Shown here: piece by piece, positions 17,543 through 26,983 of the stretch
Numbering within the stretch: position 1 is the stretch's first letter
Layout: each line of letters begins with the position of its first letter
The notes under the pieces: generated by a model
Told to the model about the DNA's origin: nothing
Databases searched by the model: none
Seen by the model: the letters and a program-made list of their open reading frames with translations, nothing else
Position numbers and translations under genes: made by a program
Source: Candidatus Nitrosocosmicus agrestis
Lineage (GTDB): Archaea > Thermoproteota > Nitrososphaeria > Nitrososphaerales > Nitrososphaeraceae
Direction: 5' to 3'
Length of the DNA: 53,766 nt
Assembly (NCBI RefSeq): GCF_008389435.1
Contig: NZ_VUYS01000013.1
Coordinates: 1 to 53,766 of the forward strand

Positions 17543-18088
17543 CTATTTAAATATATTTCCAAATAAATTTGTAAATATATTGCTATTTGAACTGCCATTA
17601 GGAGAGGGGTTGCTAGCGGATGATGGTGATGACAATGGTACTACAATATCAAATGAACCTACCGTCATAGGGATGGTGTTATTATAAAGCTGTACAATAA
17701 CCTTGTTGTCACCATCTGATGGAAAGAAGTAATCGACAGAAAATTTACCATTGGTTATTGAAAAAATCTCATTATTAAATTTGTACAATCTCCCGTCCTG
17801 ATCTGTAATGGTTAGTTTGGCTGTCAATCCGTTTAATGGTTTAGTGTCATTAATCTTATTAATATCAAAATTTAATGTGGTCTTTTGATCAATAATAGGA
17901 ATCCTCGGATCAAGCGATAAACTTATGTTTAAACTGTCCCTTTTACTGGTCCACGTACTATTTACGATAGGATTGTTTACATTATTCTTACCGATACCTA
18001 AAGACACTGATTTTTCTATGGTTGATGAAAAACCAGTGAGCAGAACTACAACCAATAAGAATAGAGTATAATAAACGATAGACTTCAT
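17543..18088 (-). CDS. Secreted beta-sandwich hypothetical protein
   Basis: 181 residues: a signal peptide (YYTLFLLVVVLLTGFSS), then a domain with Ig/YtkA-like strands (LNGLTAKLTITDQDGRLYKF and GKFSVDYFFPSDGDNKVIVQ), and a Ser/Pro/Asn-rich C-terminal tail (SSPSSASNPSPNGSSNSN). The strand pattern resembles small extracellular beta-sandwich domains, but no specific family is certain. Probably membrane-exported. It stands alone. Confidence 0.6.
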   Translation of the reverse strand: MKSIVYYTLFLLVVVLLTGFSSTIEKSVSLGIGKNNVNNPIVNSTWTSKRDSLNISLSLDPRIPIIDQKTTLNFDINKINDTKPLNGLTAKLTITDQDGRLYKFNNEIFSITNGKFSVDYFFPSDGDNKVIVQLYNNTIPMTVGSFDIVVPLSSPSSASNPSPNGSSNSNIFTNLFGNIFK

Positions 18089-18737
18089 CTCTAATTCTTT
18101 ATCTATTGATTGTTATTTCTTAAGTTATAAATAGATTATACCCATTGAATCTGAAAAAATCTACAAGAATAATATTTAGAGTATTATATGGGGTTGTCCA
18201 AAAATAGTATTAACTAATACGACTAAGCAATTTTTTGTAAAGTTAAGGTTAATCCTCTAAATTACAATTGTGTAAAAACATATATTTAAAAAGGTCACGT
18301 TTATTTTGAATTGGTTCATATTATTTTACTTTGCTTTTAAAGAATGCTCTATAAATTATCGAAATAGACTCTACTCACAATCTTTTATACTCATTGTCAT
18401 TTTGATCCTTTCTAAAGATAAAAATATAATGTCTTTTGTCAATTTTCTGGTCTTATATCTATAAATTGGATTTTGGCATTGGACATTAATTTATATGCAA
18501 GACGAGTTAGAGACTGGTTATGAATATTGCTGATTTTTCGGAAATATCTCTAAAACTCATTAAAATGAGCATTCATTTTCATGTATGAATTATATCCTAT
18601 ACTTTCGTAACTTCAACTTGTAAGTAATTTAATATATAATAATTTTATATGTTTTTTTACTATGATCATATAGCTTGTCGCATTATTTGTTGCTAGAAAC
18701 GGGAACCAATAAATACCCGTTACTTGTTACTACATGC
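18089..18737. other. AT-rich spacer, no feature recognised
   Basis: About 650 bp between a minus-strand secreted gene and a plus-strand winged-helix gene. It should contain both promoters; I see no coding frame, RNA gene or repeat. Confidence 0.5.
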
Positions 18738-18995
18738 ATGCGAGATGCAAATTTAATAAAAATAATGATAGAAGAACGCGCATTGATAAAATTGATAAAA
18801 TCTATAGGAGAAAAGGAGTACTCAACTAGAGACTTGCTTAAAAAACTTGGCGCCTATGGTTATGGGCACAAGTTACTACTCAAAGCAGCTGACAAAGGAC
18901 TGGTTGAACGCAGTACTGTGAAAAACAAAACTTACAATAAGTTGACAAAAGAAGGCAAGAAATTTATGAAACTTGCCTCTGAGATAGGCGTCTAA
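18738..18995 (+). CDS. Winged-helix transcriptional regulator
   Basis: The start is at ATG 18738 (MRDANLIKIMIEERALIKLI); a TTG at 18675 is possible but adds unstructured residues. The 85-residue product is a lone winged helix: RALIKLIKSIGEKEYSTRDL, the recognition helix KKLGAYGYGHKLLLKAAD, and the wing KGLVERSTVKNKTYNKLTKE. It resembles small archaeal ArsR/MarR-like regulators. No ligand domain is present. Target unknown. Confidence 0.7.
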   Translation: MRDANLIKIMIEERALIKLIKSIGEKEYSTRDLLKKLGAYGYGHKLLLKAADKGLVERSTVKNKTYNKLTKEGKKFMKLASEIGV

Positions 18996-19292
18996 GTAAC
19001 TTTACGCCTATCCGTCTGGTCCTTTTTTTGAAGGAAGGATGCAAATAGATGTATCCCACTTAAATTAGTGATTTCTTTTATTTTTCGATTTAAATGGACA
19101 TCGAAAAGGGAGACAAAAAATGCCATACCCAACCTTTCAAATGCTATTTTATTCAACAGGTTGTTAAAACCCACTCTTATGAGAACTTTTTAGCATCTAG
19201 AGACGCTTTTTCTACAAGTGTAGCAGTGTGTGTATAACTCATTTACTGTAATGTTAATATGATAATGAAATAGTAATATCTAAGTTATCAGG

Positions 19293-20417
19293 TTGCGCCA
19301 ACAAAAAGTAGTCTTGGTTACTTATCCAGAGGAATTTACTATGGAGGAGGCCAAGGGATTGATAGAATCTATGTCAAATTATAAAATAGTAAAGACTTTT
19401 ACTCAAAAATATCTAAACCGAGCGAGATTTGGAATGGGAATGGGGAAGGCAGAAGAATTAAAACAGTTTATTTCTCAAAACTCTGATATTGAAAAGGTAT
19501 TTGTCGATGAACATCTTAGCGCAAAACAGCTTTTCAATTTAGAAGATTTATTAAAGATCTCTGTAATCGATAGGGAAAGATTAATCCTTGATATTTTTTA
19601 TTCTAGAGCCACTACTACCGAATCTAAATTACAAATTCAACTGGCAGAAGTACAATACGAGATCCCGAAAATTCGTGAAAATGCTCGTCTAATGAGTAAA
19701 AGTGGTGAGCGAGCCGGAAAAGGGGGAATGGGTGAATATGTTGTCGATGTTCAGTTTCGTGACCTGAAGCGACAAATGTCCTTTATAAAGGATAAACTGG
19801 CTAGCGCGCATTTGAAACGTCAGGAGTATAGGAAACAACGGCTTAGAAAGGGCATGTTCATAGTATCTTTGGTTGGCTATACAAGCTCCGGAAAGACAAC
19901 CTTGTTTAACTTGCTTACTGATGAACACAAAGAAACGTCCCACAGTTTGTTTACAACTTTATCCACGGTAACAAGATCCCTTCGTCTTCCTTCAAAAGTA
20001 AACGAAAACGATCCTGAAAATTCAAATATCCTACTTGTTGATACAGTGGGTTTCATTAGTAGATTACCGCACTATATGATTGAAGCTTTCAAATCTACTT
20101 TAGAAGAATCCCTTGAAGCAGATTTGATATTATTCTTGATTGACTCTTCTGAGGAGATTGATGATATAGGTAGAAAATATTCTAGCAGTTTGGGGGTCCT
20201 ACAAGAGTTAAACGTTGATCAATCAAAACTCTATATCCTGCTAACCAAAGCAGATAAAGCTAATAGCGAAAAATTACAAGAAATAATGGACTATATGGAC
20301 CCTTCTATCTCAAAACTGCCTGTTTCTTCAAAAACTGGAGATGGGTTAGAGGAACTCCAAAATTTGATTTACTCAAAGAAAAAATCGAGGAATTCAACTA
20401 TCCTTGGTGAGTCGTAA
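19293..20417 (+). CDS. hflX: GTPase HflX
   Basis: 374 residues. The N-terminal HflX domain contains RARFGMGMGKAEELKQFI and VFVDEHLSAKQLFNLED. The glycine-rich linker is GERAGKGGMGEYVVDVQ. The G domain has GYTSSGKTT (P-loop, residues 195-203), DTVGFISRLPHYMIEAF (G3), TKAD (G4) and SSKTGDGL (G5). HflX binds the large ribosomal subunit and splits stalled ribosomes. The start is TTG at 19293, placing the N-terminus (MRQQKVVLVTYPEE) as expected. A single-gene unit. Confidence 0.93.
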   Translation: MRQQKVVLVTYPEEFTMEEAKGLIESMSNYKIVKTFTQKYLNRARFGMGMGKAEELKQFISQNSDIEKVFVDEHLSAKQLFNLEDLLKISVIDRERLILDIFYSRATTTESKLQIQLAEVQYEIPKIRENARLMSKSGERAGKGGMGEYVVDVQFRDLKRQMSFIKDKLASAHLKRQEYRKQRLRKGMFIVSLVGYTSSGKTTLFNLLTDEHKETSHSLFTTLSTVTRSLRLPSKVNENDPENSNILLVDTVGFISRLPHYMIEAFKSTLEESLEADLILFLIDSSEEIDDIGRKYSSSLGVLQELNVDQSKLYILLTKADKANSEKLQEIMDYMDPSISKLPVSSKTGDGLEELQNLIYSKKKSRNSTILGES

Positions 20418-20602
20418 TAGAACTTGGTATTCGGATTTGATTTCTAAACTCCTACTGATATTTAAATGGCATCTTCTATCATGGTTCTTTTAGCAAATAA
20501 ATTATTAATTTTACAAACAATTTCTATCAGTATCCTGAGTATTTATTGAAGGCCTAATGATTTAAATACAATTAGTTAGTATATTATTGATTAGTATATA
20601 GT

Positions 20603-21127
20603 ATGATTAAATATGATTATCAAAACAGCATTGGTTTTATAATTAATAGGATTGGAAAATCATTAATTTATGTAATTGACCAAGAATTGAGAAAAAAATT
20701 CGGTATCACTTTTGGACAATGGAAAGTTCTTATTATACTTGCAAATAGCGACTCTGGCTTAACCCAAAAAGAGATCGCCGATAAACTCGTATTGGAAGGC
20801 CCCACACTAATTCCAATAATAGATAAGCTGGAAAAAGATGAACTCGTTATCAGAAAAAATGATCCCAAAGATCGTAGAATTAATCGGGTCTATTTAACCG
20901 ACAAGACTAATGATTTGTTAAACGACACAATACAATGCGTTACCCAAATTAAACAAATTTGTGTAGCGGATATTACAGAAGGTGATGTTCTGATAACCAA
21001 AAACACTTTGGAAAAAATGTGGCGAAATTTACAAAGTGCCTTTAATCTTAATTGTTATGAAGAAAACAAATCTAGAAAGACTTCATTAGACGATCCCGGT
21101 CCTAGCATTCTCGTAGGCAAGAACTAG
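20603..21127 (+). CDS. MarR-family transcriptional regulator
   Basis: 174 residues with the MarR winged helix: LRKKFGITFGQWKVLIILAN, LTQKEIADKLVLEGPTLIPI, then the wing DPKDRRINRVYLTDKTN. The N-terminal helix (SIGFIINRIGKSLIYVIDQ) is the dimer helix. It is followed 70 bp later by an MFS exporter gene on the same strand, the usual MarR/efflux arrangement, so it probably represses that pair until a toxic ligand binds. Confidence 0.9.
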   Translation: MIKYDYQNSIGFIINRIGKSLIYVIDQELRKKFGITFGQWKVLIILANSDSGLTQKEIADKLVLEGPTLIPIIDKLEKDELVIRKNDPKDRRINRVYLTDKTNDLLNDTIQCVTQIKQICVADITEGDVLITKNTLEKMWRNLQSAFNLNCYEENKSRKTSLDDPGPSILVGKN

Positions 21128-21197
21128 AACTCTTGGCGTGAAAAAATTAGCCAAAGAAGGATAGCAATGGGAAATGAAAAAGGTTGAAAATTGAGAA

Positions 21198-22799
21198 ATG
21201 AAAAGAGCTGCATTTGATTATAAAAAAATTTTAAACATATCAGAAGCTTGGAGGATATTGATAATTTTAAGCTGTCTGGCAACCATGGTCATGTACGCAG
21301 AGACTATGTTGATACCTGCTATACCCACATTAATTAATGATTTTCAGGTGTCATATGGATTATCATCGTGGATCTTGACTGCATATTTGATTGCTGGGGC
21401 CGTTATGACGCCTATAGCCGGCAAGTTATCTGATATTTACGGAAGGAAGAAAATCCTTATTATAATTATGGTAATATATACTTGCGGCGTTTCACTAGGA
21501 GGATTCTCTGAAGATTTTCTTACAATGATAATCGCAAGAACCATTCAGGGTGTTGGTCTAGGAATGTTCCCAATAGCGTTTAGCATCATTAGAGATCAGT
21601 TTCCTCGAGAGAGAATATCGATTACAACTGGGATTATTACTTCCATGTTTGCAGCAGGTTCTGTCATAGGGTTATCGGTTGGAGCACTTATAATCCATGA
21701 ATTAGGTTGGAAAATGACATTTTTTACTATAATCCCTATATCACTAGTACTATTGTACATGATTGTTAAATTTGTTCATGTTTCAAAAACTAACAAAGGC
21801 CATACAGACAAAGACCTTAAAGAATCTAAAACCAATACCACTAAGAAGCATTATTTACATGATGACAATAAGATGAGACAAAAACCAAAGTTTTATGCTC
21901 AAATTGATATAATAGGTTCTGTCCTCTTGGCAATTACCATCGTTTCTTTCTTACTGTCTTTGACGTATTTGCAAACACCCTCATCTGCTGTAGATCAATC
22001 CGTGAATTTAACAGATGAACAGACCCCGCTTGGTTATGAATCGTCTCCATCTTCGACTTTGATTAATGTTGCACCATTTTTGATAGTCGGAACAGTTGCT
22101 TTAGCATTATTTGTGATTCAGGAAAGAAAATCCAATAATCCTTTAATTGACTTTAGCATTTTTCTGCGACCTCCAATTTTGCTGTCAAACTTGATAATAA
22201 TGATAGTCGGATTGTCTATGTTTATGGTTTTTCAGACTATTCCTATTTTGGTACAAAGTCCGGAACCTATTGGTTTTACAGAAAATGCTATTAATACAGG
22301 TAAAATTCAATTACCTTTTGCAATTGTCTTGCTCATATTCGGACCGACTTCTGGTTTTATAATCTCCAGATTGGGATCTATTAAACCTATTATAATTGGG
22401 ACTGTTTTAACCGCTGCCGGCTTTCTCATATTATTGGTTTTGCATTCTTCTGAAATTTATATTTCCATAGGTTTAGCCGTATTGTCCACAGGATTATCAC
22501 TTGCCTCTGTAGGCGCAGTAAATGTTACAATATTGTCAACGCCCGTTCAGTTTACTGGTGTTACAATGGGTATTAGCACGATGCTTCGAATAGTAGGTTC
22601 ATCAATTGGGCCAGCGCTAGCAGCAATGTACATGCAAACAAATCAAACATCATTAAGCATTCAAGGAATTGTCATGTCTTTGCCGTCGTCGTTTTCTTTT
22701 AACCTTATTTTTTTAACGGCTTTAATGTTCTCTGCAGCTGCCATTGGTATGTCGATAGTTCTTGGAAGGAAATTGTCACTTCGGGGTCAAATAACATAA
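21198..22799 (+). CDS. MFS drug-efflux transporter (DHA2-like)
   Basis: 533 residues with about 14 hydrophobic segments. Motif A follows TM2 (GKLSDIYGRKKILIIIM), motif B is in TM4 (ARTIQGVGLGMFPIAF), and a TM5 segment has GSVIGLSVGALIIHELGW. A basic cytoplasmic loop at about residues 195-235 precedes the second half. The arrangement fits proton-driven multidrug exporters in the membrane. Part of a probable operon with the upstream MarR gene. Confidence 0.88.
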   Translation: MKRAAFDYKKILNISEAWRILIILSCLATMVMYAETMLIPAIPTLINDFQVSYGLSSWILTAYLIAGAVMTPIAGKLSDIYGRKKILIIIMVIYTCGVSLGGFSEDFLTMIIARTIQGVGLGMFPIAFSIIRDQFPRERISITTGIITSMFAAGSVIGLSVGALIIHELGWKMTFFTIIPISLVLLYMIVKFVHVSKTNKGHTDKDLKESKTNTTKKHYLHDDNKMRQKPKFYAQIDIIGSVLLAITIVSFLLSLTYLQTPSSAVDQSVNLTDEQTPLGYESSPSSTLINVAPFLIVGTVALALFVIQERKSNNPLIDFSIFLRPPILLSNLIIMIVGLSMFMVFQTIPILVQSPEPIGFTENAINTGKIQLPFAIVLLIFGPTSGFIISRLGSIKPIIIGTVLTAAGFLILLVLHSSEIYISIGLAVLSTGLSLASVGAVNVTILSTPVQFTGVTMGISTMLRIVGSSIGPALAAMYMQTNQTSLSIQGIVMSLPSSFSFNLIFLTALMFSAAAIGMSIVLGRKLSLRGQIT

Positions 22800-23019
22800 C
22801 TGGAGAGAATATACAAATTTTTATATTTGAAAACTTCTTGCCTATTTTTTAATAGGCTTACTATTCATTACTTTAATACAGGAATTAGTAGTGATAATTA
22901 AAAAAAGATTTTATTACTCTCTAAAAAAAGCAGAAGAGTATAAGCAGGTTTAATTCACATTTTATCAAAATCGTAAATGAATCCTAAAGTCTACATATTT
23001 TTTATAGTTTGGTATATGC

Positions 23020-23205
23020 TTGCAGAAATATGAAATTGATGGTAAGGAAGTAGATGCAAACTCTTGTTTAACCGCGATGGGGTTGGTTTGAAACTATAAC
23101 CTTGCAAGCCTTATTCTGTCTAATAATAAATTTGAGGAATTTTTTAACGCACATTTGGGATTAACCACAGTCACTCGCATTATTAGGAGAAAGGGAATCG
23201 AGTAA
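23020..23205 (+). pseudogene. Possible gene remnant before the Mo/W transporter
   Basis: A 62-codon frame (TTG 23020 to TAA 23203) broken by one TGA. The two halves (YEIDGKEVDANSCLTAMGLV and NLASLILSNNKFEEFFNAHL) look protein-like. It lies where a substrate-binding or regulatory gene of the transporter might be expected, but I cannot identify it. The stretch 22800-23341 holds nothing else recognisable. Confidence 0.25.
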
Positions 23206-23341
23206 CTTTAGTCATTGGATCAAACTTTTTCTATTGGTTTTAAGCCATGGTAGAATAATACTGCGTTTTATCAATTGTTTTTTTTATTCCGATACTGATA
23301 AATGTTATTAATATACATAAATTAGCGTTCAAGATCTCCTT

Positions 23342-24172
23342 ATGACAAAATACAATCATTTATTTGGTTTCAAACTTTTGATTTGTTTCATTTCTGCGAT
23401 GGGTATATTATACATTCTCTATCCATTTGTTAGCATCGTTACCTTTTTTGATCCTCAAATATTTGCAGTTACAATTCAAGATTCCCAAGTCCAAACCGCA
23501 TTTCTTCTTAGTATCTGTACTGCGTCAATATCCACTGCTTTGATAATTTTGTTTGGACTTCCTTTATCCTATGTTCTGTCGAGATTCGATTTTCCTGGCA
23601 AACCGGTGCTACATATGGTTGTGATTATTCCTCTAATTATTCCTCCTTTAGCAAGTGGTGCTTTACTACTGGGGGTCTTTAATCCATCTTCTGTCTTTAA
23701 CAAGATTTTTCCAGACATTGAGTTTACTCAATCTATTTTGGGGGTCATTATAGCACAAACTTATGTGGCATCGCCATTTTTAATTCTCGCCAGCATGTCC
23801 GCATTTGATTCTGTGGACAAATCGTTAGAAAATATGGCAAGGGTATTGGGTAGGAAGAACTGGCAGGTGTTCTTTGAAATATCTCTTCCTCTTGCAAAAA
23901 AAGGAATACTAGTTGGGATTTTAATGTCTTGGATCCGAGCGATAGGAGAGCTTGGTGCTACAATGATGCTGGCGTATAATCCTCACACGATTTCAATTCA
24001 GATTTATGAAGATAATGCCTTGGGGGGCCTCACTCAAGCAATTCCAAGTATATTATTATCGATTACATTATCAGCGATTTTGATACTTTTATATTCTGTA
24101 ATAATGAAGAAGACCAATCGTAATCCCAATGAAAAGAGTATAATAAAATTAGAAAGATTTTGGGGTCGCTAA
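23342..24172 (+). CDS. Molybdate/tungstate ABC transporter permease
   Basis: 276 residues, six hydrophobic segments. The EAA loop is clear (MARVLGRKNWQVFFEISLPL followed by AKKGILVGILMSWIRAIGEL). LSRFDFPGKPVLHMVVIIPL and GELGATMMLAYNPHTISI are typical of ModB/WtpB/TupB permeases. With the ATPase encoded 3 bp downstream it would import molybdate or tungstate for the cofactor genes that follow. No substrate-binding protein gene lies next to it. Oxyanion choice (Mo or W) cannot be told. Confidence 0.88.
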   Translation: MTKYNHLFGFKLLICFISAMGILYILYPFVSIVTFFDPQIFAVTIQDSQVQTAFLLSICTASISTALIILFGLPLSYVLSRFDFPGKPVLHMVVIIPLIIPPLASGALLLGVFNPSSVFNKIFPDIEFTQSILGVIIAQTYVASPFLILASMSAFDSVDKSLENMARVLGRKNWQVFFEISLPLAKKGILVGILMSWIRAIGELGATMMLAYNPHTISIQIYEDNALGGLTQAIPSILLSITLSAILILLYSVIMKKTNRNPNEKSIIKLERFWGR

Positions 24173-24175
24173 TAA

Positions 24176-25282
24176 TTGAAACTCGAATTAATCGATATTA
24201 GCAAGTCATACACTGGGTTTAAGCTAGGACCGATAAATATCAAGGTTACTGGTGCAGTGATTCATGTATTTATGGGTGCTACGGGAAGCGGCAAGTCTAC
24301 TTTGCTCAATATAGTGACAGGGTTGGTAAAACCAGACACAGGCAAAGTCCTCATAGATGGGGAAAATATTACAAACAAACCCTTAGAGTCTCGTAAAATT
24401 GGATATTGTTTTCAAAAACCATGTCTATTTCCTCACTTAAACGTTTACAAAAATCTAGTTTTTGGATTAAGCAAAAGTGATCGAAATAACACGGCAACAC
24501 ATTTAGAAAAACTTGTCCAATCCTTTGAATTGAATCATTTATTGGAAAGGAACACCGAGGATTTAAGTGGGGGAGAAATGCAAAAGGTGTCGTTAGCAAG
24601 GATGCTTGTCCTTAAACCAAAAATAATGTTGTTGGATGAGCCTTTGGCACATCTTGACAGCCTCACCAAAAATAAACTTAGGATGGATATTCGGAATATT
24701 TTGGTAGAAGAAAAAGTTCTGGCATTATATGTAACTCATTTTAAAGAAGACGTTTATGCTCTTGCTGATAATGTCTCAATAATTCAGTGGGGTCAATTAG
24801 TTAGAACTGATACTTTGTCAAAATTCTTATCTAGAGGTGTCAAAAACCGTAGTACTTTTAATCATTATAATCCTGAAATATTCGAAAGTAACCATAACTA
24901 TATTGAAGGACGGGTAATAGAGACAAAGAGCGGAACATCTGTCTTTATGACTGGAGATTTTAAGATTGAAATTATGGGTGAATTTCCGTTAGGATCAATT
25001 GTTGGTATAATGGTAAAGCCTGAAGATATAATTATATCCAAAGAGCAAGTCAAAACTAGCGCACGTAACAGTATAAAAACTGTCGTTGCCGGTATTATAA
25101 AATCTCCTACGGAGAACTCGGGTGTAGTAGAGGTCTATCTTAATATACACAGTGATTCTTATCTGAGGTCAAAGATCACTATAGAGTCCAAAAATGAACT
25201 TGAGATAAGTAAGGGCGATACGGTGTATGCGATTTTTAAAGCAACTGCACCAGAGATTATACGCAAAGAGATATTAAAATAA
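24176..25282 (+). CDS. Molybdate/tungstate ABC transporter ATP-binding protein
   Basis: 368 residues, TTG start at 24176, 3 bp after the permease stop, so translationally coupled. The ABC domain has Walker A GATGSGKST, Q-loop GYCFQKPCLFPHLNVY, signature LSGGEMQKVSLARM, Walker B IMLLDEPLAHLD and switch His in VTHFKED. A C-terminal TOBE/MOP-like region (about residues 240-365, with IMVKPEDIIISKEQ and VVAGIIKSPTENSGVVEVYL) binds oxyanions in ModC/WtpC and mediates feedback inhibition. Confidence 0.9.
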   Translation: MKLELIDISKSYTGFKLGPINIKVTGAVIHVFMGATGSGKSTLLNIVTGLVKPDTGKVLIDGENITNKPLESRKIGYCFQKPCLFPHLNVYKNLVFGLSKSDRNNTATHLEKLVQSFELNHLLERNTEDLSGGEMQKVSLARMLVLKPKIMLLDEPLAHLDSLTKNKLRMDIRNILVEEKVLALYVTHFKEDVYALADNVSIIQWGQLVRTDTLSKFLSRGVKNRSTFNHYNPEIFESNHNYIEGRVIETKSGTSVFMTGDFKIEIMGEFPLGSIVGIMVKPEDIIISKEQVKTSARNSIKTVVAGIIKSPTENSGVVEVYLNIHSDSYLRSKITIESKNELEISKGDTVYAIFKATAPEIIRKEILK

Positions 25283-25796
25283 ACAATATATAATATAGTA
25301 GACAGTTTATTGTGGATTAATATTTTGAAATAGAATGGGATAATCCTTTTTCTGATTATGGTAATTCTTTTTTCAGGTGAAATCTCTTTTAATGATCTGT
25401 CTGTTAATTTGCCAGTTTTAGACACATGGATCATCTACAAAGGTGATCTAAATTGTACGGATATATTTGGCTGTGGGATCTACAATTCGTCTAATTAATT
25501 AATATTTAATAGGGTGACAAATTAACAAAATTTCATAAAAATTTTGATATATTTTTTTGTAGTTGAAAGATTAAAGAAGTAGAATATATAGAAAGATTTA
25601 GAAAAATTGCAATCAAGTATAAATAGTTATTGTATTCTTAAAAAAAGCGTCAAGTATCGATTTTACTAAAATTTCCGTTTATTCTTCAGAGATAGAATAT
25701 CTCAAATTCTAAAGAAGCAAAAAGTACAACAGGTATAAACCTAGTTAATATATAAAATTCACTAATGAATCTATGCTCTTAGAAAGCCGAGATATT
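25283..25796. other. AT-rich spacer
   Basis: No supported gene. A minus-strand frame at 25159-25434 overlaps the ATPase 3' end and looks like a shadow. Confidence 0.5.
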
Positions 25797-25982
25797 ATGA
25801 AAACAATACTTTTCTTTGGGATGAACCTTGATTCCATAAAGGTAAACACCGATATTTCTGAGGGTTTGGAACTTTGTAGTCTTCTGTTTAATGGATGGGG
25901 GATGATTCTTAAAAAGAGACGATTATATATGTATAAAGGACCTAAAATTGAAATAGATAAGATTTTTACTAGTTACTACTGA
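25797..25982 (+). CDS. Hypothetical small ORF before moaD
   Basis: ATG 25797 (MKTILFFGMNLDSIKVNTDI) to TGA at about 25982, 61 residues, with a basic tail (LKKRRLYMYKGPKIEIDK). It is 46 bp upstream of moaD on the same strand. No family recognised; could be a chance frame. Confidence 0.3.
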   Translation: MKTILFFGMNLDSIKVNTDISEGLELCSLLFNGWGMILKKRRLYMYKGPKIEIDKIFTSYY

Positions 25983-26028
25983 ATAGCGTTATGATAAAAG
26001 ACCGTAAAAGAAATTTTATTTTACCGGG

Positions 26029-26301
26029 ATGCAAATAGTAGTCAAAATGACTTCATCTATTCAGATTAAAATGCTTTATTTTGCCCAAGTTAGAGATATT
26101 ACACAAATCCCAAACGAAGTTCTTGAAATAAAACAAAATTCGTCTACTAAAGATCTCTTGACACTCCTGTACAACAAATATCCTAAATTAAAGGATGAAA
26201 AAAACCTTAGTATATCTATAAATTGTTTGATTTCAAATTCTGATATTGTATTGCGAAATTTAGATGAAGTTGCTTTACTTCCACCCATTTCCGGAGGCTA
26301 A
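26029..26301 (+). CDS. moaD: Molybdopterin synthase small subunit MoaD
   Basis: 90 residues, ubiquitin-like fold, ending in the essential LLPPISGG whose terminal Gly carries the thiocarboxylate sulfur. An internal ATG at 26047 (MTSSIQIKMLYFAQVRD) gives the more usual MoaD length of about 84 residues. It pairs with MoaE encoded just downstream to convert cPMP to molybdopterin. Confidence 0.92.
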   Translation: MQIVVKMTSSIQIKMLYFAQVRDITQIPNEVLEIKQNSSTKDLLTLLYNKYPKLKDEKNLSISINCLISNSDIVLRNLDEVALLPPISGG

Positions 26302-26303
26302 TT

Positions 26304-26426
26304 GTGTTGGTATCCACTAATAGTAAAATCGATGAAACCCATTTGAAACCCAAAGATTTGGCTATTGCATCTAAAAGAAACAGATTTCACATTGATTATA
26401 ATGATAAAAATGACTTCATTCAATAG
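26304..26426 (+). CDS. Possible 40-residue ORF between moaD and moaE
   Basis: GTG at 26304, two bases after the moaD stop. It reads through to TAG with a basic, non-hydrophobic product (KPKDLAIASKRNRFHIDYND). Tight spacing suggests coupling; family unknown. Confidence 0.3.
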   Translation: MLVSTNSKIDETHLKPKDLAIASKRNRFHIDYNDKNDFIQ

Positions 26427-26450
26427 GATACAAGAAAGAATTCCAAAGCC

Positions 26451-26894
26451 ATGATGCACATAATAACATCAGAAATTGATGTTAATCAGATCCTAAATTC
26501 TATGACTGACAAGAACGGTCAGTCTGGCGCAACCGTGGTTTTTACAGGATCGGTTAGGAACTCGGGGAAAAGAGGTCCTGTAACGGAAATGTACTACGAG
26601 GCTTATACGGAAATGGCAGAAAAAACCTTAAAAAAAATAGAGGACATGGCGATGAAAGAATGGGGTATAAACCGTATCCAAATAGTACACCGGATTGGTC
26701 GTCTGCACCTTGGAGACATTAGTGTTGTTATTGCCATATCTTCACCGCATAGTAAAGAAGCATTTGAAATATGCGAGAAAATATTGGCAATGATAAAACA
26801 ATCAGTACCAATATGGAAAAAAGAACTGTTGTCAAATGGTATCGAACAATGGGTCGATGGGAAAGTGATTAACGCGAACAATGGTTCTGGCTAA
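26451..26894 (+). CDS. moaE: Molybdopterin synthase catalytic subunit MoaE
   Basis: 147 residues of a full MoaE. Signature segments are GATVVFTGSVRNSGKRGPVT, MYYEAYTEMAEKTL, RIQIVHRIGRLHLGDISVVI and the active-site SVPIWKKELLSNG with its conserved Lys residues. It transfers sulfur from MoaD to cPMP. In the moaD-moaE-moeA run. Confidence 0.95.
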   Translation: MMHIITSEIDVNQILNSMTDKNGQSGATVVFTGSVRNSGKRGPVTEMYYEAYTEMAEKTLKKIEDMAMKEWGINRIQIVHRIGRLHLGDISVVIAISSPHSKEAFEICEKILAMIKQSVPIWKKELLSNGIEQWVDGKVINANNGSG

Positions 26895-26983
26895 AGTCAT
26901 GCCTTACTATTGCAACTTTGATTTTTCGTGAAATAATGCAAGTTAAAATAATCTTCTTTAACTACAAGGTAAATAATCAAAGC

